A stretch of 42,561 nt of DNA from Williamsia sp. 1138 (GCF_002095435.2 NZ_MJEJ02000018.1:1-42561), one strand, 5' to 3'. Positions 1 through 8,604 are shown, counted from the stretch's first letter. Notes: generated by a model from the letters alone, not told the origin. Translations and numbers: made by a program.

Positions 1-60
1 GCCGAACAGGCCGAACAATCGAAAAACCCACACCTGTCTCAGACAGGTTGACAACTTCCG
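1..60. repeat. Left copy of a 60-bp inverted repeat (probable IS or repeat end)
   Basis: These 60 bases are the exact reverse complement of 42502-42561; base 61 is the first that differs. Inside are a direct duplication of GCCGAACA (1-8 and 10-17) and a 17-bp palindrome, ACCTGTCT-C-AGACAGGT (32-48), next to a run of five A. Such dyads plus T/A runs are common at insertion-sequence ends and at intergenic repeats. No transposase is inside the window, so if this is an IS end the body lies outside. It ends 158 bp before the clpB start and leaves the clpB promoter intact. Confidence 0.85.
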
Positions 61-117
61 TGCGACGTGTGCATATGACTCAAGCGTGTGCATGTGTAGA
101 AATTCTCAGATTTCTCT

Positions 118-140
118 AGTTGAGCGGAACAGACTCAACT
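118..140. promoter_or_regulatory. HAIR operator (HspR-type) upstream of clpB
   Basis: AGTTGAG (118-124) and CTCAACT (134-140) form a perfect inverted repeat with 9 bases between. This contains TTGAG-N9-CTCAA, the core of the HAIR element (CTTGAGT-N7-ACTCAAG) bound by the repressor HspR upstream of dnaK and clpB in actinobacteria. A lone half-site ACTCAAG lies at 78-84. HspR itself is not in the window. Confidence 0.75.
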
Positions 141-151
141 CTTTGTGCGTT
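126..151 (+). promoter_or_regulatory. SigH-type (ECF) promoter of clpB
   Basis: GGAACA (126-131), 16 bases, then CGTT (148-151) matches the heat/oxidative-stress SigH promoter pattern of mycobacteria (GGAAY, 16-18 bases, SGTT). The -35 element lies inside the spacer of the HAIR operator, so HspR binding would block this promoter. The predicted transcript starts near 157-160, giving a leader of about 60 bases. The assignment rests on consensus matching only. Confidence 0.55.
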
Positions 152-218
152 ACACCTTCTGAACGGGCACAATGAGGCCCGTACCTACTTGTTCTAGACC
201 CAGAAGGAAGGTGCACGA

Positions 219-2771
219 GTGGACAGTTTCAACCCCACCACCAAGTCGCAGGCGGCTTTGTCGTCGGCGATCCAAGCGGCGGCCGCAGCCGGTAACCCGG
301 ACGTTCGGCCTGCTCACGTACTCGTCGCGCTGCTCGATCAATCTGACGGGATCGCTTCGCCGCTGCTCAAGGCGGTCGGCGTTGATCCTGCTCAGACCCG
401 TGCAGCAGCGCAACAGCTCGTCGATCGGATGCCCAAGGCGTCCGGTGCGAGCTCGACCCCGCAGCTCAGTCGGGAGTCGATCACGGCGATCTCCGCAGCG
501 CAGCAACTGGCCGGTGAACTCGACGACGAGTTCGTCTCGACCGAGCATCTCGTTGTCGGTCTGGCGACCGGCGACTCCGACGTCGCGAAGTTGTTGGCTG
601 ATGTCGGTGCTACTCCCCAGGCCCTGCGGGAGGCGTTCGTCGCCGTCCGCGGTAGCGCTCGCGTGACCTCGGCCGACCCGGAGAACACCTATCAGGCGTT
701 GGAGAAGTACTCCACCGACCTGACCGCTGCCGCCCGCGAAGGCAAGCTCGATCCGGTCATCGGCCGCGACACCGAGATCCGTCGCGTCGTCCAGGTGCTC
801 AGTCGTCGAACGAAGAACAACCCGGTGCTCATCGGTGAGCCCGGCGTCGGCAAGACCGCCATCGTCGAAGGGCTGGCCCAGCGGATCATCGCGGGCGATG
901 TCCCCGAGAGCCTGCGCGGAAAGACCGTCGTCTCCCTCGACATGGGATCGATGGTCGCCGGTGCGAAGTACCGCGGTGAGTTCGAGGAGCGGCTCAAGGC
1001 CGTCCTCGAGGAGATCAAAGGCTCTGCCGGGCAGGTCATCACGTTCATCGACGAGCTGCACACCATCGTGGGTGCCGGCGCGACCGGTGATTCGGCGATG
1101 GATGCCGGCAACATGATCAAGCCGATGCTCGCCCGTGGTGAGCTGCGGCTGGTCGGTGCCACGACCCTCAGTGAGTATCGCCAGTACATCGAGAAGGATG
1201 CGGCTCTCGAACGTCGGTTCCAGCAGGTGTACGTCGGTGAGCCGTCGGTCGAAGACGCTGTCGGGATCCTGCGTGGCCTCAAGGATCGTTACGAGGTCCA
1301 TCACGGCGTCCGCATCACGGACTCCGCGCTGGTGGCTGCCGCGACCCTGAGTGACCGTTACATCACGTCTCGGTTCCTCCCTGACAAGGCCATCGACCTG
1401 GTCGATGAGGCCGCGTCGCGGCTCCGTATGGAGATCGATTCGCGTCCAGTCGAAGTCGACGAGGTCGAACGTATCGTTCGCCGACTCGAGGTCGAAGAGG
1501 TCGCCTTGGAAAAGGAGACCGACGAGGCATCGAAGGTCCGCCTCGACAAGCTCCGCTCGGAGCTCGCCGACCAGCGAGAGAAGCTGAACGAGCTCTCGGC
1601 TCGCTGGCAGTCCGAGAAGAACGCCATCAACTCGGTGCGCGACCTCAAGGAACGTCTGGAACACCTCCGTGGTGAGTCCGAACGCGCAGAACGCGACGGT
1701 GATCTCGGTCGTGCCGCCGAGTTGCGTTACGGCCAGATCCCCACGCTGGAAAAGGAACTCGAGGTGGCTGCGGCCAAGTCGGGTGCCACCGGTGGCGGCG
1801 ATGTGATGCTGCAGGAAGAGGTCGGACCCGACGACGTGGCCCAGGTGGTCTCGTCGTGGACCGGCATTCCATCGGGACGCATGCTCGAGGGTGAAACCGC
1901 GAAGCTGCTCCGGATGGAAGACGAACTCGGCTCCCGCGTCATCGGTCAAAAGCTAGCCGTGCAAGCGGTGTCGGATGCGGTGCGTCGCGCCCGGGCCGGT
2001 GTTGCCGACCCGAACCGGCCACTGGGATCGTTCCTGTTCCTCGGCCCGACCGGTGTCGGTAAGACGGAGCTGGCCAAGGCTCTTGCAGAGTTCTTGTTCG
2101 ACGACGAGCACGCCATGGTTCGCATCGACATGAGCGAGTACGGCGAGAAGCACAGCGTCGCACGGCTCGTGGGTGCACCTCCGGGCTACGTCGGATACGA
2201 ATCCGGCGGCCAGCTGACCGAGGCCGTACGGCGTCGCCCTTACACGGTGGTGCTGTTCGACGAGGTCGAGAAGGCACACCCGGACGTCTTCGACATCCTG
2301 CTCCAGGTCCTCGACGAGGGTCGGCTGACCGATGGTCAGGGCCGGACGGTGGACTTCCGTAACACCATCCTGATCCTCACCTCCAACCTCGGTGCCGGAG
2401 GTGACAAGGACCAGGTCATGAACGCGGTCCGGATGGCCTTCAAGCCGGAGTTCATCAACCGCCTCGACGATGTCGTGGTGTTCGATGCGCTCACTCCGGA
2501 CGAGCTGGTGTCGATCGTCGACATCCAGATCGGTCAGCTGGGCAAGCGCCTCGCGCAGCGTCGACTGACTCTCGATGTGTCCGACGACGCCAAGAAGTGG
2601 CTCGCCACACGTGGTTTCGACGCGCTGTATGGCGCCCGGCCATTGCGGCGCCTCGTCCAGCAGGCCATCGGCGACCAGCTCGCCCGAGCTCTGCTGGCAG
2701 GCAAGATCACCGACGGCGACACGGTCGCGGTGACCACGAGCGACGACGGCGAAACACTTGTCGTTGGATAA
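219..2771 (+). CDS. clpB: ATP-dependent disaggregase ClpB
   Basis: Hsp100 hexameric AAA+ disaggregase that works with DnaK/DnaJ/GrpE to pull proteins out of aggregates in the cytoplasm. The 850 residues match the usual ClpB length. Order: double Clp N-domain (about 1-145), first ATPase module with Walker A GEPGVGKT (206-213) and Walker B FIDE (276-279), coiled-coil middle domain (about 410-525) rich in Glu/Arg/Lys, second ATPase module with Walker A GPTGVGKT (609-616) and FDEVEKAH (from 680), and a C-terminal D2-small domain. The GTG start at 219 is chosen because AGAAGGAAG ends 8 bases before it. It is monocistronic, with its own terminator, and is likely controlled by HspR and SigH. In M. 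tuberculosis clpB is followed by a Rv0383c-pyrE-SpoU block; here that block is 37.6 kb away. Confidence 0.97.
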   Translation: MDSFNPTTKSQAALSSAIQAAAAAGNPDVRPAHVLVALLDQSDGIASPLLKAVGVDPAQTRAAAQQLVDRMPKASGASSTPQLSRESITAISAAQQLAGELDDEFVSTEHLVVGLATGDSDVAKLLADVGATPQALREAFVAVRGSARVTSADPENTYQALEKYSTDLTAAAREGKLDPVIGRDTEIRRVVQVLSRRTKNNPVLIGEPGVGKTAIVEGLAQRIIAGDVPESLRGKTVVSLDMGSMVAGAKYRGEFEERLKAVLEEIKGSAGQVITFIDELHTIVGAGATGDSAMDAGNMIKPMLARGELRLVGATTLSEYRQYIEKDAALERRFQQVYVGEPSVEDAVGILRGLKDRYEVHHGVRITDSALVAAATLSDRYITSRFLPDKAIDLVDEAASRLRMEIDSRPVEVDEVERIVRRLEVEEVALEKETDEASKVRLDKLRSELADQREKLNELSARWQSEKNAINSVRDLKERLEHLRGESERAERDGDLGRAAELRYGQIPTLEKELEVAAAKSGATGGGDVMLQEEVGPDDVAQVVSSWTGIPSGRMLEGETAKLLRMEDELGSRVIGQKLAVQAVSDAVRRARAGVADPNRPLGSFLFLGPTGVGKTELAKALAEFLFDDEHAMVRIDMSEYGEKHSVARLVGAPPGYVGYESGGQLTEAVRRRPYTVVLFDEVEKAHPDVFDILLQVLDEGRLTDGQGRTVDFRNTILILTSNLGAGGDKDQVMNAVRMAFKPEFINRLDDVVVFDALTPDELVSIVDIQIGQLGKRLAQRRLTLDVSDDAKKWLATRGFDALYGARPLRRLVQQAIGDQLARALLAGKITDGDTVAVTTSDDGETLVVG

Positions 2772-2794
2772 CTGCTGAGAAATAACTGCTGAAA

Positions 2795-2831
2795 CAAGAA
2801 CCCCGGCACCTCATCGGTGCCGGGGTTCTTG
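2795..2831. terminator. Bidirectional hairpin terminator between clpB and the GPP34 gene
   Basis: A perfect 16-bp stem (2795-2810 with 2816-2831) around the loop TCATC. The arms end in AAGAA/TTCTT, giving a short U-rich tail in both directions. It lies 23 bp after the clpB stop and 18 bp from the stop of the convergent GPP34 gene, so it can serve both. Confidence 0.85.
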
Positions 2832-2849
2832 CTGCGCGGGTGAAGTCGC

Positions 2850-3539
2850 TCAACCTTTGATGAGTCCGACAGCCACCATTGAATTGACGACGCTCGCCGC
2901 GACAGTCCGAGCGACCGCGACACCGACAGCATCGGCGCCCCATTCGCCACGCTCGAGTTCCTTGCCACGCGTGTACACATCACCCGACCACGGGATGTCG
3001 CGATAGAAGGTGGGGAGCGTGCCGCTCGCCGACAGCAATGCTCCGAGCGCTGCGATCCGGGGCTGCGGGCTCACTCCATCGACAAAGACCGCCCGAACCT
3101 GCGCCAACAAGTCACTGCGTCGTCTCCCGTCGCCCTCGCGCAACGACGTTGTGGTGAACAGCCGCAACCTCTTCTTGCGTTCGGCAACGATGTACCCGCG
3201 TTCGACCAACCGGTCGAGGACGATCGGTCGCAGCGTCGGACCGATGGACGCCAGGAGGGTCTGCGGGTCCCGCGGCTTCTCCGCGATTCGGTTCCACGCC
3301 GACCTGAGCAGCGGGTCTGTCGGAGGGGTGTCCTCGACAGCGCTGACGAGACTCCCACGCAGGCCACCCCGGTTCTCGATGGCGATCTGATTGGTGAAGG
3401 CGAGTTCGGTCAGAACCGCACCACCGAGAACATAGAACAGGGTGCCTTCGCCGGCGATCGTCCCGGATCGGGGGTCGAACAGCAGCAACAGGAGGTCTTC
3501 GGCGATCAGCGGATCCTTGGACGAATTCGGCGTGCTCAT
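2850..3539 (-). CDS. GPP34 (GOLPH3/VPS74-like) family protein
   Basis: A 229-residue protein with the N-terminal signature of the GPP34 family: LIAEDLLLLLFDP (about residues 11-23), then a GTIAGEG segment and a mostly helical body. In eukaryotes GOLPH3/Vps74 binds phosphatidylinositol-4-phosphate on Golgi membranes. Actinobacteria often carry cytosolic homologues of unknown role, so the family name says little about function here. The ATG at 3539 is preferred over a TTG one codon upstream. It overlaps the stop of the upstream cupin gene by one base (TGATG), so translation is probably coupled. It is the last gene of the MerR-cupin-GPP34 operon. Confidence 0.8.
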   Translation of the reverse strand: MSTPNSSKDPLIAEDLLLLLFDPRSGTIAGEGTLFYVLGGAVLTELAFTNQIAIENRGGLRGSLVSAVEDTPPTDPLLRSAWNRIAEKPRDPQTLLASIGPTLRPIVLDRLVERGYIVAERKKRLRLFTTTSLREGDGRRRSDLLAQVRAVFVDGVSPQPRIAALGALLSASGTLPTFYRDIPWSGDVYTRGKELERGEWGADAVGVAVARTVAASVVNSMVAVGLIKG

Positions 3540-3955
3540 CAAGCGTTCGGCGCTTGGTTGTATTCGTCATCGGTGACCGGGGACAGCCACTCGACAGCGG
3601 CGTTGTCGTCGTCGGCCTCGTTGATGGCCAGGTGCACCATCAGCCTCGTCGGTGCGGCGCCATGCCAATGCTCTTCGTCGGCCTCGAACAACACCCGGTC
3701 ACCGGGCCTGATGACCTCGACGGGTCCACCCCGGCGCTGGCACAACCCGACTCCTTCTGTCACGAACACGGATTGACTGAGCGCGTGACGGTGCCAATGT
3801 GTGCGGGCGCCGGGCATGAAGTGAACGAGATTGGCTGACACCCGTGACGGCGCCGGAGCGGCTGCCACCGCGTCGATGTACACGTCCCCGGTGAACCAGT
3901 CCTGCGGGCCTTTGGCGGTGTCGATCGAGCTGCGAACTATGTGCATGCTCTCCAT
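3539..3955 (-). CDS. Small cupin-domain protein (hydroxynitrile-lyase-like cupin type)
   Basis: A 138-residue single-domain cupin. Motif 1 is GARTHWHRHALSQSVFVTEG (starts at residue 49), with H53, H55 and Q61 as likely metal ligands. Motif 2 is PGDRVLFEADEEHWHGA, with the final ligand His. Spacing and length resemble the compact manganese cupins that include bacterial (R)-hydroxynitrile lyases and many uncharacterised relatives; substrate cannot be read from sequence. It lies 21 bp downstream of the merR-type gene and overlaps GPP34 by one base. The MerR protein probably controls it. An alternative start is Met4. Confidence 0.75.
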   Translation of the reverse strand: MESMHIVRSSIDTAKGPQDWFTGDVYIDAVAAAPAPSRVSANLVHFMPGARTHWHRHALSQSVFVTEGVGLCQRRGGPVEVIRPGDRVLFEADEEHWHGAAPTRLMVHLAINEADDDNAAVEWLSPVTDDEYNQAPNA

Positions 3956-3976
3956 TGTCCTCGCGTTCGAGGGTGT

Positions 3977-4792
3977 TCAACGCACGAAGTCGACCTGCAC
4001 CTCGGTGACCCAGTCCGCCTGATCGTCGGACATCTCCAGATAGATCTCCCGGGCCTGACCGTTCAGGGCGAAACCTTGCTCGGACACCCAGCGGTTGAGC
4101 TCCTGATACGTCGAGTCGATGGAGTCCATCGAACCCCGATGGATCATCGATGCGACCTCACCGCCGGGGATGTCGAAGGTGTCGAGCCCGGTCACCGGTC
4201 CGGACGCCACGGGGAAGGTCGCATGCACCCAGACCGCGTCCTCGGATTGCTCGGGTGCGGGGGAGTAGAAGGCCACGCTGGGGCCGACCGGGGTGACTGC
4301 GGTGGCCCCGAAGGCGGCCATGATCTGCGGGTAGAGCGACTGGATGACGGGTCCGATGTCGTCGCTGGTCTGGCTGGAAGCAAGGGCTCGTAGCCCGACG
4401 TTCTTGATCGGGTCGACGGTTTTCGTCAGAACGGTGGGTGCGGACATGTCTGTCTCCATTTCGATGAGTCGGAGTCTCGCTTCCACCTGGGCGAGCCGGT
4501 ACTGGTCGTGGCGGATCTGGGACTGGATCTCCGCGTGGCGCAGGCGCAACATCGCTCGCAGATCTGACCCGGTGAGTTCGTCGTCTACGATCCGCCGCAC
4601 CTCTTCGAGGCGCAGGCCCAGGTCTTTGAGTGCGACGACGCGGTTGAGCCGCTGCAGCTGGGACACCTCGTAGTACCGGTAACCCGTATGAGGGTCCGTG
4701 CGCTGGGGTGTCAGCAGTCCGATCGAGTCATAGTGCCGCAACATCCGGACCGATACCCGGCCCAGTTTGGCGAAATCTCCGATGGTGATCAT
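3977..4792 (-). CDS. MerR-family regulator with GyrI-like effector domain
   Basis: A 271-residue cytoplasmic regulator. An N-terminal winged helix begins ITIGDFAKLGRVSVRMLRHYD and contains the GYRYYEVSQLQRLN segment typical of MerR. A dimerising helix rich in Arg/Gln/Glu follows (about 75-115), then a C-terminal domain (about 120-271) of the GyrI/AraC effector-binding type (SOUL-like fold). Members such as TipA and BmrR bind bulky drugs and twist the promoter to activate it. It heads an operon with the cupin and GPP34 genes, and a dyad in its own promoter suggests autoregulation. The neighbouring DHA2 pump has its own TetR regulator, so a role in controlling that pump is not implied. Confidence 0.88.
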   Translation of the reverse strand: MITIGDFAKLGRVSVRMLRHYDSIGLLTPQRTDPHTGYRYYEVSQLQRLNRVVALKDLGLRLEEVRRIVDDELTGSDLRAMLRLRHAEIQSQIRHDQYRLAQVEARLRLIEMETDMSAPTVLTKTVDPIKNVGLRALASSQTSDDIGPVIQSLYPQIMAAFGATAVTPVGPSVAFYSPAPEQSEDAVWVHATFPVASGPVTGLDTFDIPGGEVASMIHRGSMDSIDSTYQELNRWVSEQGFALNGQAREIYLEMSDDQADWVTEVQVDFVR

Positions 4793-4802
4793 TGCGCTCT
4801 CT

Positions 4803-4833
4803 ATGTTGCGGTCTCACACAGTGTCAGGGTCAA
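4803..4833 (-). promoter_or_regulatory. MerR-type promoter with operator dyad
   Basis: On the minus strand TTGACC (4833-4828) is a good -35 element. It is followed directly by the dyad CTGACAC-T-GTGTGAG (4827-4813), then CAACAT (4808-4803) as a weak -10. The spacer of about 19 bp holding an inverted repeat is the hallmark of MerR-regulated promoters. The predicted transcript starts within a few bases of the ATG at 4792, so the message would be leaderless or nearly so. Confidence 0.65.
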
Positions 4834-4859
4834 GCGTGCCGCATCCGAATGTGGTCGAC

Positions 4860-4943
4860 AAGGGCACGCTCGACCGAAACAAAGGCCCGGTCAACGGCTT
4901 TAAGAGCCCGGTCGGCGTCTGGAAGGGCACGGTCGGCGGGGTA
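4860..4943. repeat. Four degenerate 21-bp tandem repeats (locus A)
   Basis: Units start at 4860, 4881, 4902 and 4923, each 21 bp. The shared pattern is AAGGGCACGGTCGNCGG with the last four to six bases free. Similar units occur at 25938-25967 and 27691-27800. The spacing equals two turns of B-DNA, so the same face is presented each time. The stretch between merR and the DHA2 gene holds only these units, the merR promoter and a terminator. Confidence 0.8.
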
Positions 4944-4957
4944 GGGCCGGGAGCGCC

Positions 4958-4993
4958 AAAAACCGGGCCGCACCATCAAGGTGCGACCCGGTT
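4958..4993 (-). terminator. Rho-independent terminator of the DHA2 gene
   Basis: On the minus strand the arm at 4993-4980 pairs with 4974-4961 (14 positions with one mismatch) around a 5-base loop, followed by a T run (4962-4958). It lies 15 bp after the stop of the minus-strand efflux gene and separates it from the merR operon. Confidence 0.8.
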
Positions 4994-5008
4994 CTCCGGC
5001 CGAAATGA

Positions 5009-6550
5009 TCAGGCAGCTACATGGGCTGCGTTCTGGGTTTCGTCACCGAGTGCGTGACGATTCATCCGGATCATGAACACGGTGACCGCCAGGGCCAGGG
5101 CCATGAAGCCGGCGCCCCAGTAGAACGCCACGTCGTAGCTGTGGATACTGGCCGCCATGAACGCCGCGGGATCGGCCGGTACCGGCGTGCCGTCCGCACC
5201 TGCGGTCATCGCACTACCCGAGCTGTTCGAGAAGACCTGCGCGACAATCGTGCTCAGCAGCGCAACACCCACCGAGCCGCCGACCTGCTGTGCGGTGTTG
5301 ACCAGCGCGCTGGCGACTCCGGAGTCCTTCTCGTCGATCTGGTGCAGAGCGACTGCCTGCATGGAGACGAACACCAGACCCATGCCGAGGGCGATCAGGA
5401 GTTCACTGGGCAAGACGTGGGCGAGCCACGTCGAATCCGAATCCAGTTGTGCGAGGTACAGATATCCGAGGACGCCAGAAATGGTGCCGGCAATCATCAG
5501 GGGTCGCGGACCGAAGCGCGGCAGGAGTGAACTGGCCGACGCGGCTGAGACGATCAGCGCAATGGGGAACGGCAGGAACAGGATTCCGGCCCGTAGCGGC
5601 GTCTCGCCCAGGGTGTTCTGGAAGTAGTAGCTCAGGAACAGGAACATCGCGAACATGGCGGTCGGGATGATGAAGGCCACCAGGTAGGCGCCACCGCGGT
5701 TCAGCTCACCGGGTATCCGCAATGGGAGAAGTGGGTGCGTGGTTCGCAGCTCGATCGCGACGAATGCTGCCAGTAGTGTTGCGCCGGCAACGAACAGCAT
5801 GATGGTCGATGCCGCGCCCCAACCTGATTCGGCGGCTTTGGTGAAGGCATAGACAATGCTGATCAGGCCCAGCGTGACGGTGACGGCGCCGGGGATGTCG
5901 TAACCGCCGGTTCGTTTGGTCGGTATGTCCTTGATCACGAGCCACAGGCCACCGATGGCAGCGATGATCGCGATCGGGGTGTTGACCAGCAGGGTCCAAC
6001 GCCAGGACATGTACTCGGTGAGCGCGCCGCCGGCGATCAATCCGATCGCCGCGCCGCCACCCGAAACTGCTGCGTAGACGGCAAAGGCGCGCGCCCGCTC
6101 ACGATGCTCGGTGAACGTGACGGTGATCAGGGAGAGCGCGGCAGGCGCGAGCATCGCTGCGAACACGCCTTGGAGAGCGCGACCTGCGAAGAACGACATC
6201 TGGTCCCAGGCGAACCCGGCCATGGCGGAGGACGCCGCGAAGCCGGCGAGGCCGATCAGGAACATGCGGCGCCGGCCCAGGTAGTCGGCCATGCGTCCAC
6301 CGAGAAGCAGTAGCCCGCCGAACAGCAGCGTGTAGGCGGTGAGCGCCCACTGCCTGTTGGCGTCGGAGATGTCCAGGTCGACCTGGGCGTAAGGAAGGGC
6401 GATGGTGATGATGCTGGCGTCGAGAACCACCATGAGCTGGGCGAGGGCGATGATCCCCAGTGCCCACCAACGGCGTGAGTCGCCGGTCGATGTCGGTGCG
6501 GTGTCGCGATCAGGTGAGTCCTGCGCGATGACGGTTTGGGGTGAAGCCAC
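5009..6550 (-). CDS. DHA2-family (14-TM) MFS drug efflux transporter
   Basis: A 513-residue inner-membrane proton antiporter of the EmrB/QacA type. After a polar N-terminus (1-27) come 14 predicted membrane segments. Visible family motifs are D1 (LDASIITIALP), motif A in loop 2-3 (GGRMADYLGRRR) and a glycine-rich motif C region (SGGGAAIGLIAGGALTEY) that marks antiporters. The start is GTG at 6550 with GAGGA shortly upstream. It is divergent from a tetR-type gene with a 21-bp operator between them, a standard arrangement for a drug-inducible pump. The exported compounds cannot be predicted. Confidence 0.9.
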   Translation of the reverse strand: MASPQTVIAQDSPDRDTAPTSTGDSRRWWALGIIALAQLMVVLDASIITIALPYAQVDLDISDANRQWALTAYTLLFGGLLLLGGRMADYLGRRRMFLIGLAGFAASSAMAGFAWDQMSFFAGRALQGVFAAMLAPAALSLITVTFTEHRERARAFAVYAAVSGGGAAIGLIAGGALTEYMSWRWTLLVNTPIAIIAAIGGLWLVIKDIPTKRTGGYDIPGAVTVTLGLISIVYAFTKAAESGWGAASTIMLFVAGATLLAAFVAIELRTTHPLLPLRIPGELNRGGAYLVAFIIPTAMFAMFLFLSYYFQNTLGETPLRAGILFLPFPIALIVSAASASSLLPRFGPRPLMIAGTISGVLGYLYLAQLDSDSTWLAHVLPSELLIALGMGLVFVSMQAVALHQIDEKDSGVASALVNTAQQVGGSVGVALLSTIVAQVFSNSSGSAMTAGADGTPVPADPAAFMAASIHSYDVAFYWGAGFMALALAVTVFMIRMNRHALGDETQNAAHVAA

Positions 6551-6589
6551 GAGATCCTCAAATCTGGAAGAGGGTGGATAACGAATCGA

Positions 6590-6610
6590 TCTGTCACCGA
6601 TAGTGGCAGA
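6590..6610. promoter_or_regulatory. Probable TetR operator between pump and regulator
   Basis: TCTGTCAC (6590-6597), 5 bases, GTGGCAGA (6603-6610): arms matching at 7 of 8 positions, 21 bp in all. It lies 39 bp from the pump start and 85 bp from the tetR start. Size and symmetry suit a TetR dimer, which would repress the pump and perhaps its own gene. Confidence 0.55.
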
Positions 6611-6695
6611 GTCAGACAGAAGTCGTCAAGCGACAAAATGCTGATTCGGACATTTGGCGCAGAGGGCAGCTATTTGGTCGAAGCGGAGTTATCAT

Positions 6696-7352
6696 GTGGA
6701 CGTGAGCATCGCGGAAATCGGAACAGGCCAGGTCAAGGCAGGTCTCCGTGAACGGAAGAAGCTTCAGACGCGCGACCGGCTGATCGCCGCCGCGCTGGAG
6801 CTGTGTGACCAGCAAGGCTTCGACGCAACGACCGTCGAGCAGATCTCGGATGCCGCCGACATCTCTCCGCGAACGTTCAATCGCTACTTCGCCACCAAAG
6901 AGGACGTCGTTCTCGCCCCGATCGAGGACATGATCGCCTCGATGGCGAACTCCCTCGAGGCGCAGCCGCACACCGACAACCACATCGAGGCGCTGGTCAA
7001 TGCCCAAGTCCAGATCTTCGGTGGCCGGTGTCCGACCGGAAGTGTCGATCTCACCCGATTCGAGACGATGAATCGCATCATCCAGAATGCCCCGTCGGTG
7101 AATGCCCGCAGTATCGAATTGGGCGACAAGAAAATGCGGAGCATCACCGACCTGGTAGCCAAGCGGATGGGCGAGTCCGCAGACGACCCGGCGGTGCGGG
7201 TGACGGTCTCGGTCTACATGGCCCTGATGCACATCTCGATGGATACGTGGCGATGTGACCAGGACGGGTCGGTCCCCGCCGACACCGCCGTTGCCGCCGA
7301 CACCCTCAGGGCGACGTACGAGACATTCCGCGAGATCGCCAAGACCGTCTGA
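6696..7352 (+). CDS. TetR-family transcriptional regulator
   Basis: A 218-residue protein. The N-terminal helix-turn-helix spans about residues 20-65 of this call: RDRLIAAALELCDQQGFDATT, then an ISDAADISPRTFNRYFATKED stretch with the usual F-x-Y-F recognition helix. The rest is the helical ligand-binding and dimer domain. The GTG at 6696 is chosen because GGAG (6685-6688) lies 7 bases upstream; a TTG at 6654 would add 14 residues without a ribosome site, and GTG 6702 is also possible. It is divergent from the DHA2 pump and convergent with the M48 gene, with only 9 bp between their stops. It most likely represses the pump. Confidence 0.88.
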   Translation: MDVSIAEIGTGQVKAGLRERKKLQTRDRLIAAALELCDQQGFDATTVEQISDAADISPRTFNRYFATKEDVVLAPIEDMIASMANSLEAQPHTDNHIEALVNAQVQIFGGRCPTGSVDLTRFETMNRIIQNAPSVNARSIELGDKKMRSITDLVAKRMGESADDPAVRVTVSVYMALMHISMDTWRCDQDGSVPADTAVAADTLRATYETFREIAKTV

Positions 7353-7361
7353 GGTCGCAGT

Positions 7362-8429
7362 TCAGTTGTTGTCGTCGTACTTGTTCTTGGAGTTCGTTCG
7401 CCAGTCGGAGAACTTGCGGTTGACGCTCTCTGCCACATCCGAGGCAGCTTGACCGACGCCGTCGACCACCCCTCCGAGCCCGTCGCGGATCCCCTTGATC
7501 AACGGATCTTCGGACTCGTCGAAGTTGTCGCGGTACGCCTTTCGCGCCGCGCCGATATCGTCGGCGACCTTGGCGCTGTCGTCGTCCTCACGCCGCGGGT
7601 AGAGGCCGGCTACGATCTTTCCGTAACCACCGCGATCCACCCAGCGGTTGAGCTCTGCAGCTCGTAGCACCGAGAACGGGTGCGATTGCATCTCCAGGTT
7701 CAGCAACTTGAGGACGCCGTCGCGCAGGTCGCCGGTCCGCTCGTACTCCTTCGCCTGGGCGATGAACGCCTGGGTGTCCATCTGGTCGAGGTGTTTGCCG
7801 CCCGCCAGTTTCAGTTCCACGCGCAGTGCCACATCGAGGTCTTGGCTGCAGAGCAGTCCGGCGCGGTCGCCCGACAGCTCGGACTTGCGTTGCCACTCCA
7901 TCAGTGCGGCGACGATCGCTCGCAACGCCCATCCGCCGAGCGGGATGAACCCGATCGACGCGGCGATCCGGGTCAGGTGCATCAACATCGTTCGGTACAC
8001 CGCGTGCCCCGACAGTGCGTGTCCGAGTTCGTGCCCGATGACAAAGCGCAGCTCGTCGTGGTCCATCAGTTCGTACATGCCGGAGGTGACGACGATGAAG
8101 GGCTTGTCCATCCCGATGCAGACGGCGTTCACCAGCGGCGATTGGGAGATGTAGAGCTCAGGCTTGACCGGCGCGTCGAGGGTTCTCACGCACTCGTCGA
8201 GCAGAGCGTCGAGATCGGCGAATTGCCTGGGGCCCACCCGCGCAGAACTGGCGAGGTACAGCAGCCGGTGCTGACGTTCGCGGAGCAGCCCCGACAACGT
8301 CTTGAGGACCTGGTCGAAACCCTTGAGTCTGCGCAGGGCGGTCAGCGCGGTGCGATCGGCGGGGTGTTCCCACGCCCGCGAACTTATGCCCGGAAACGGG
8401 GCGCGCACGGATACGGGTACCTGGGTCAT
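7362..8429 (-). CDS. M48-family zinc metallopeptidase
   Basis: A 355-residue member of the Ste24/HtpX-like M48 family. The zinc motif HELGH is at residues 133-137 inside VIGHELGHALSGHA, and a downstream KSELSGDRAG segment supplies the glutate ligand. A hydrophobic stretch just after the active site (IAASIGFIPLGGWALRAIVAAL) may contact the membrane. The C-terminal 60 residues are charged and low-complexity. The ATG at 8429 is chosen because GGGAGGA lies 9 bases upstream; a longer frame to 8504 lacks a ribosome site. It is divergent from the SWIM/MoxR system with 175 bp between starts, so co-regulation is possible but unproven. The substrate is unknown. Confidence 0.88.
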   Translation of the reverse strand: MTQVPVSVRAPFPGISSRAWEHPADRTALTALRRLKGFDQVLKTLSGLLRERQHRLLYLASSARVGPRQFADLDALLDECVRTLDAPVKPELYISQSPLVNAVCIGMDKPFIVVTSGMYELMDHDELRFVIGHELGHALSGHAVYRTMLMHLTRIAASIGFIPLGGWALRAIVAALMEWQRKSELSGDRAGLLCSQDLDVALRVELKLAGGKHLDQMDTQAFIAQAKEYERTGDLRDGVLKLLNLEMQSHPFSVLRAAELNRWVDRGGYGKIVAGLYPRREDDDSAKVADDIGAARKAYRDNFDESEDPLIKGIRDGLGGVVDGVGQAASDVAESVNRKFSDWRTNSKNKYDDNN

Positions 8430-8592
8430 CGTCGCTGGTCCTCCCTGTGCCGGATGAGACTGGTGCCCGGCAACCCGATCAACCGTAGCGAAACCCGCGT
8501 TCACAGACCGCGAATGTAGTTCTTTCAGACGACCGAGCCGACGCCACCGACAGGCGTCCCCCTGGCCGGTGGGAGGTGTCGGTTCCCTGGGT

Positions 8593-8598
8593 TAGTTT
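8593..8598 (+). promoter_or_regulatory. -10 element for leaderless start of the SWIM/MoxR operon
   Basis: TAGTTT fits the actinobacterial -10 pattern TANNNT. It ends 6 bases before the GTG at 8605, where the transcript would begin. No convincing ribosome site precedes that GTG, so leaderless translation is likely. Confidence 0.5.
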
Positions 8599-8604
8599 AG
8601 GACC

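Noticed and set aside
150-1949. A 599-codon open frame on the minus strand inside clpB
   Set aside because: It is antisense to an unmistakable ClpB; long antisense frames are expected in GC-rich genes with strong third-position bias, and the product resembles no family I know.
4860-4943. The 21-bp repeats as a CRISPR array
   Set aside because: Units are contiguous and degenerate with no unique spacers, and no cas gene is present.
4767-5057. A plus-strand peptide with repeats such as KGPVNGF and KSPVGVW over the 21-bp units
   Set aside because: It starts inside merR, runs through the efflux-gene terminator and overlaps that gene; at 27691-27800 the unit spacing breaks the frame (19 and 20 bp), so the repeat acts at the DNA level.
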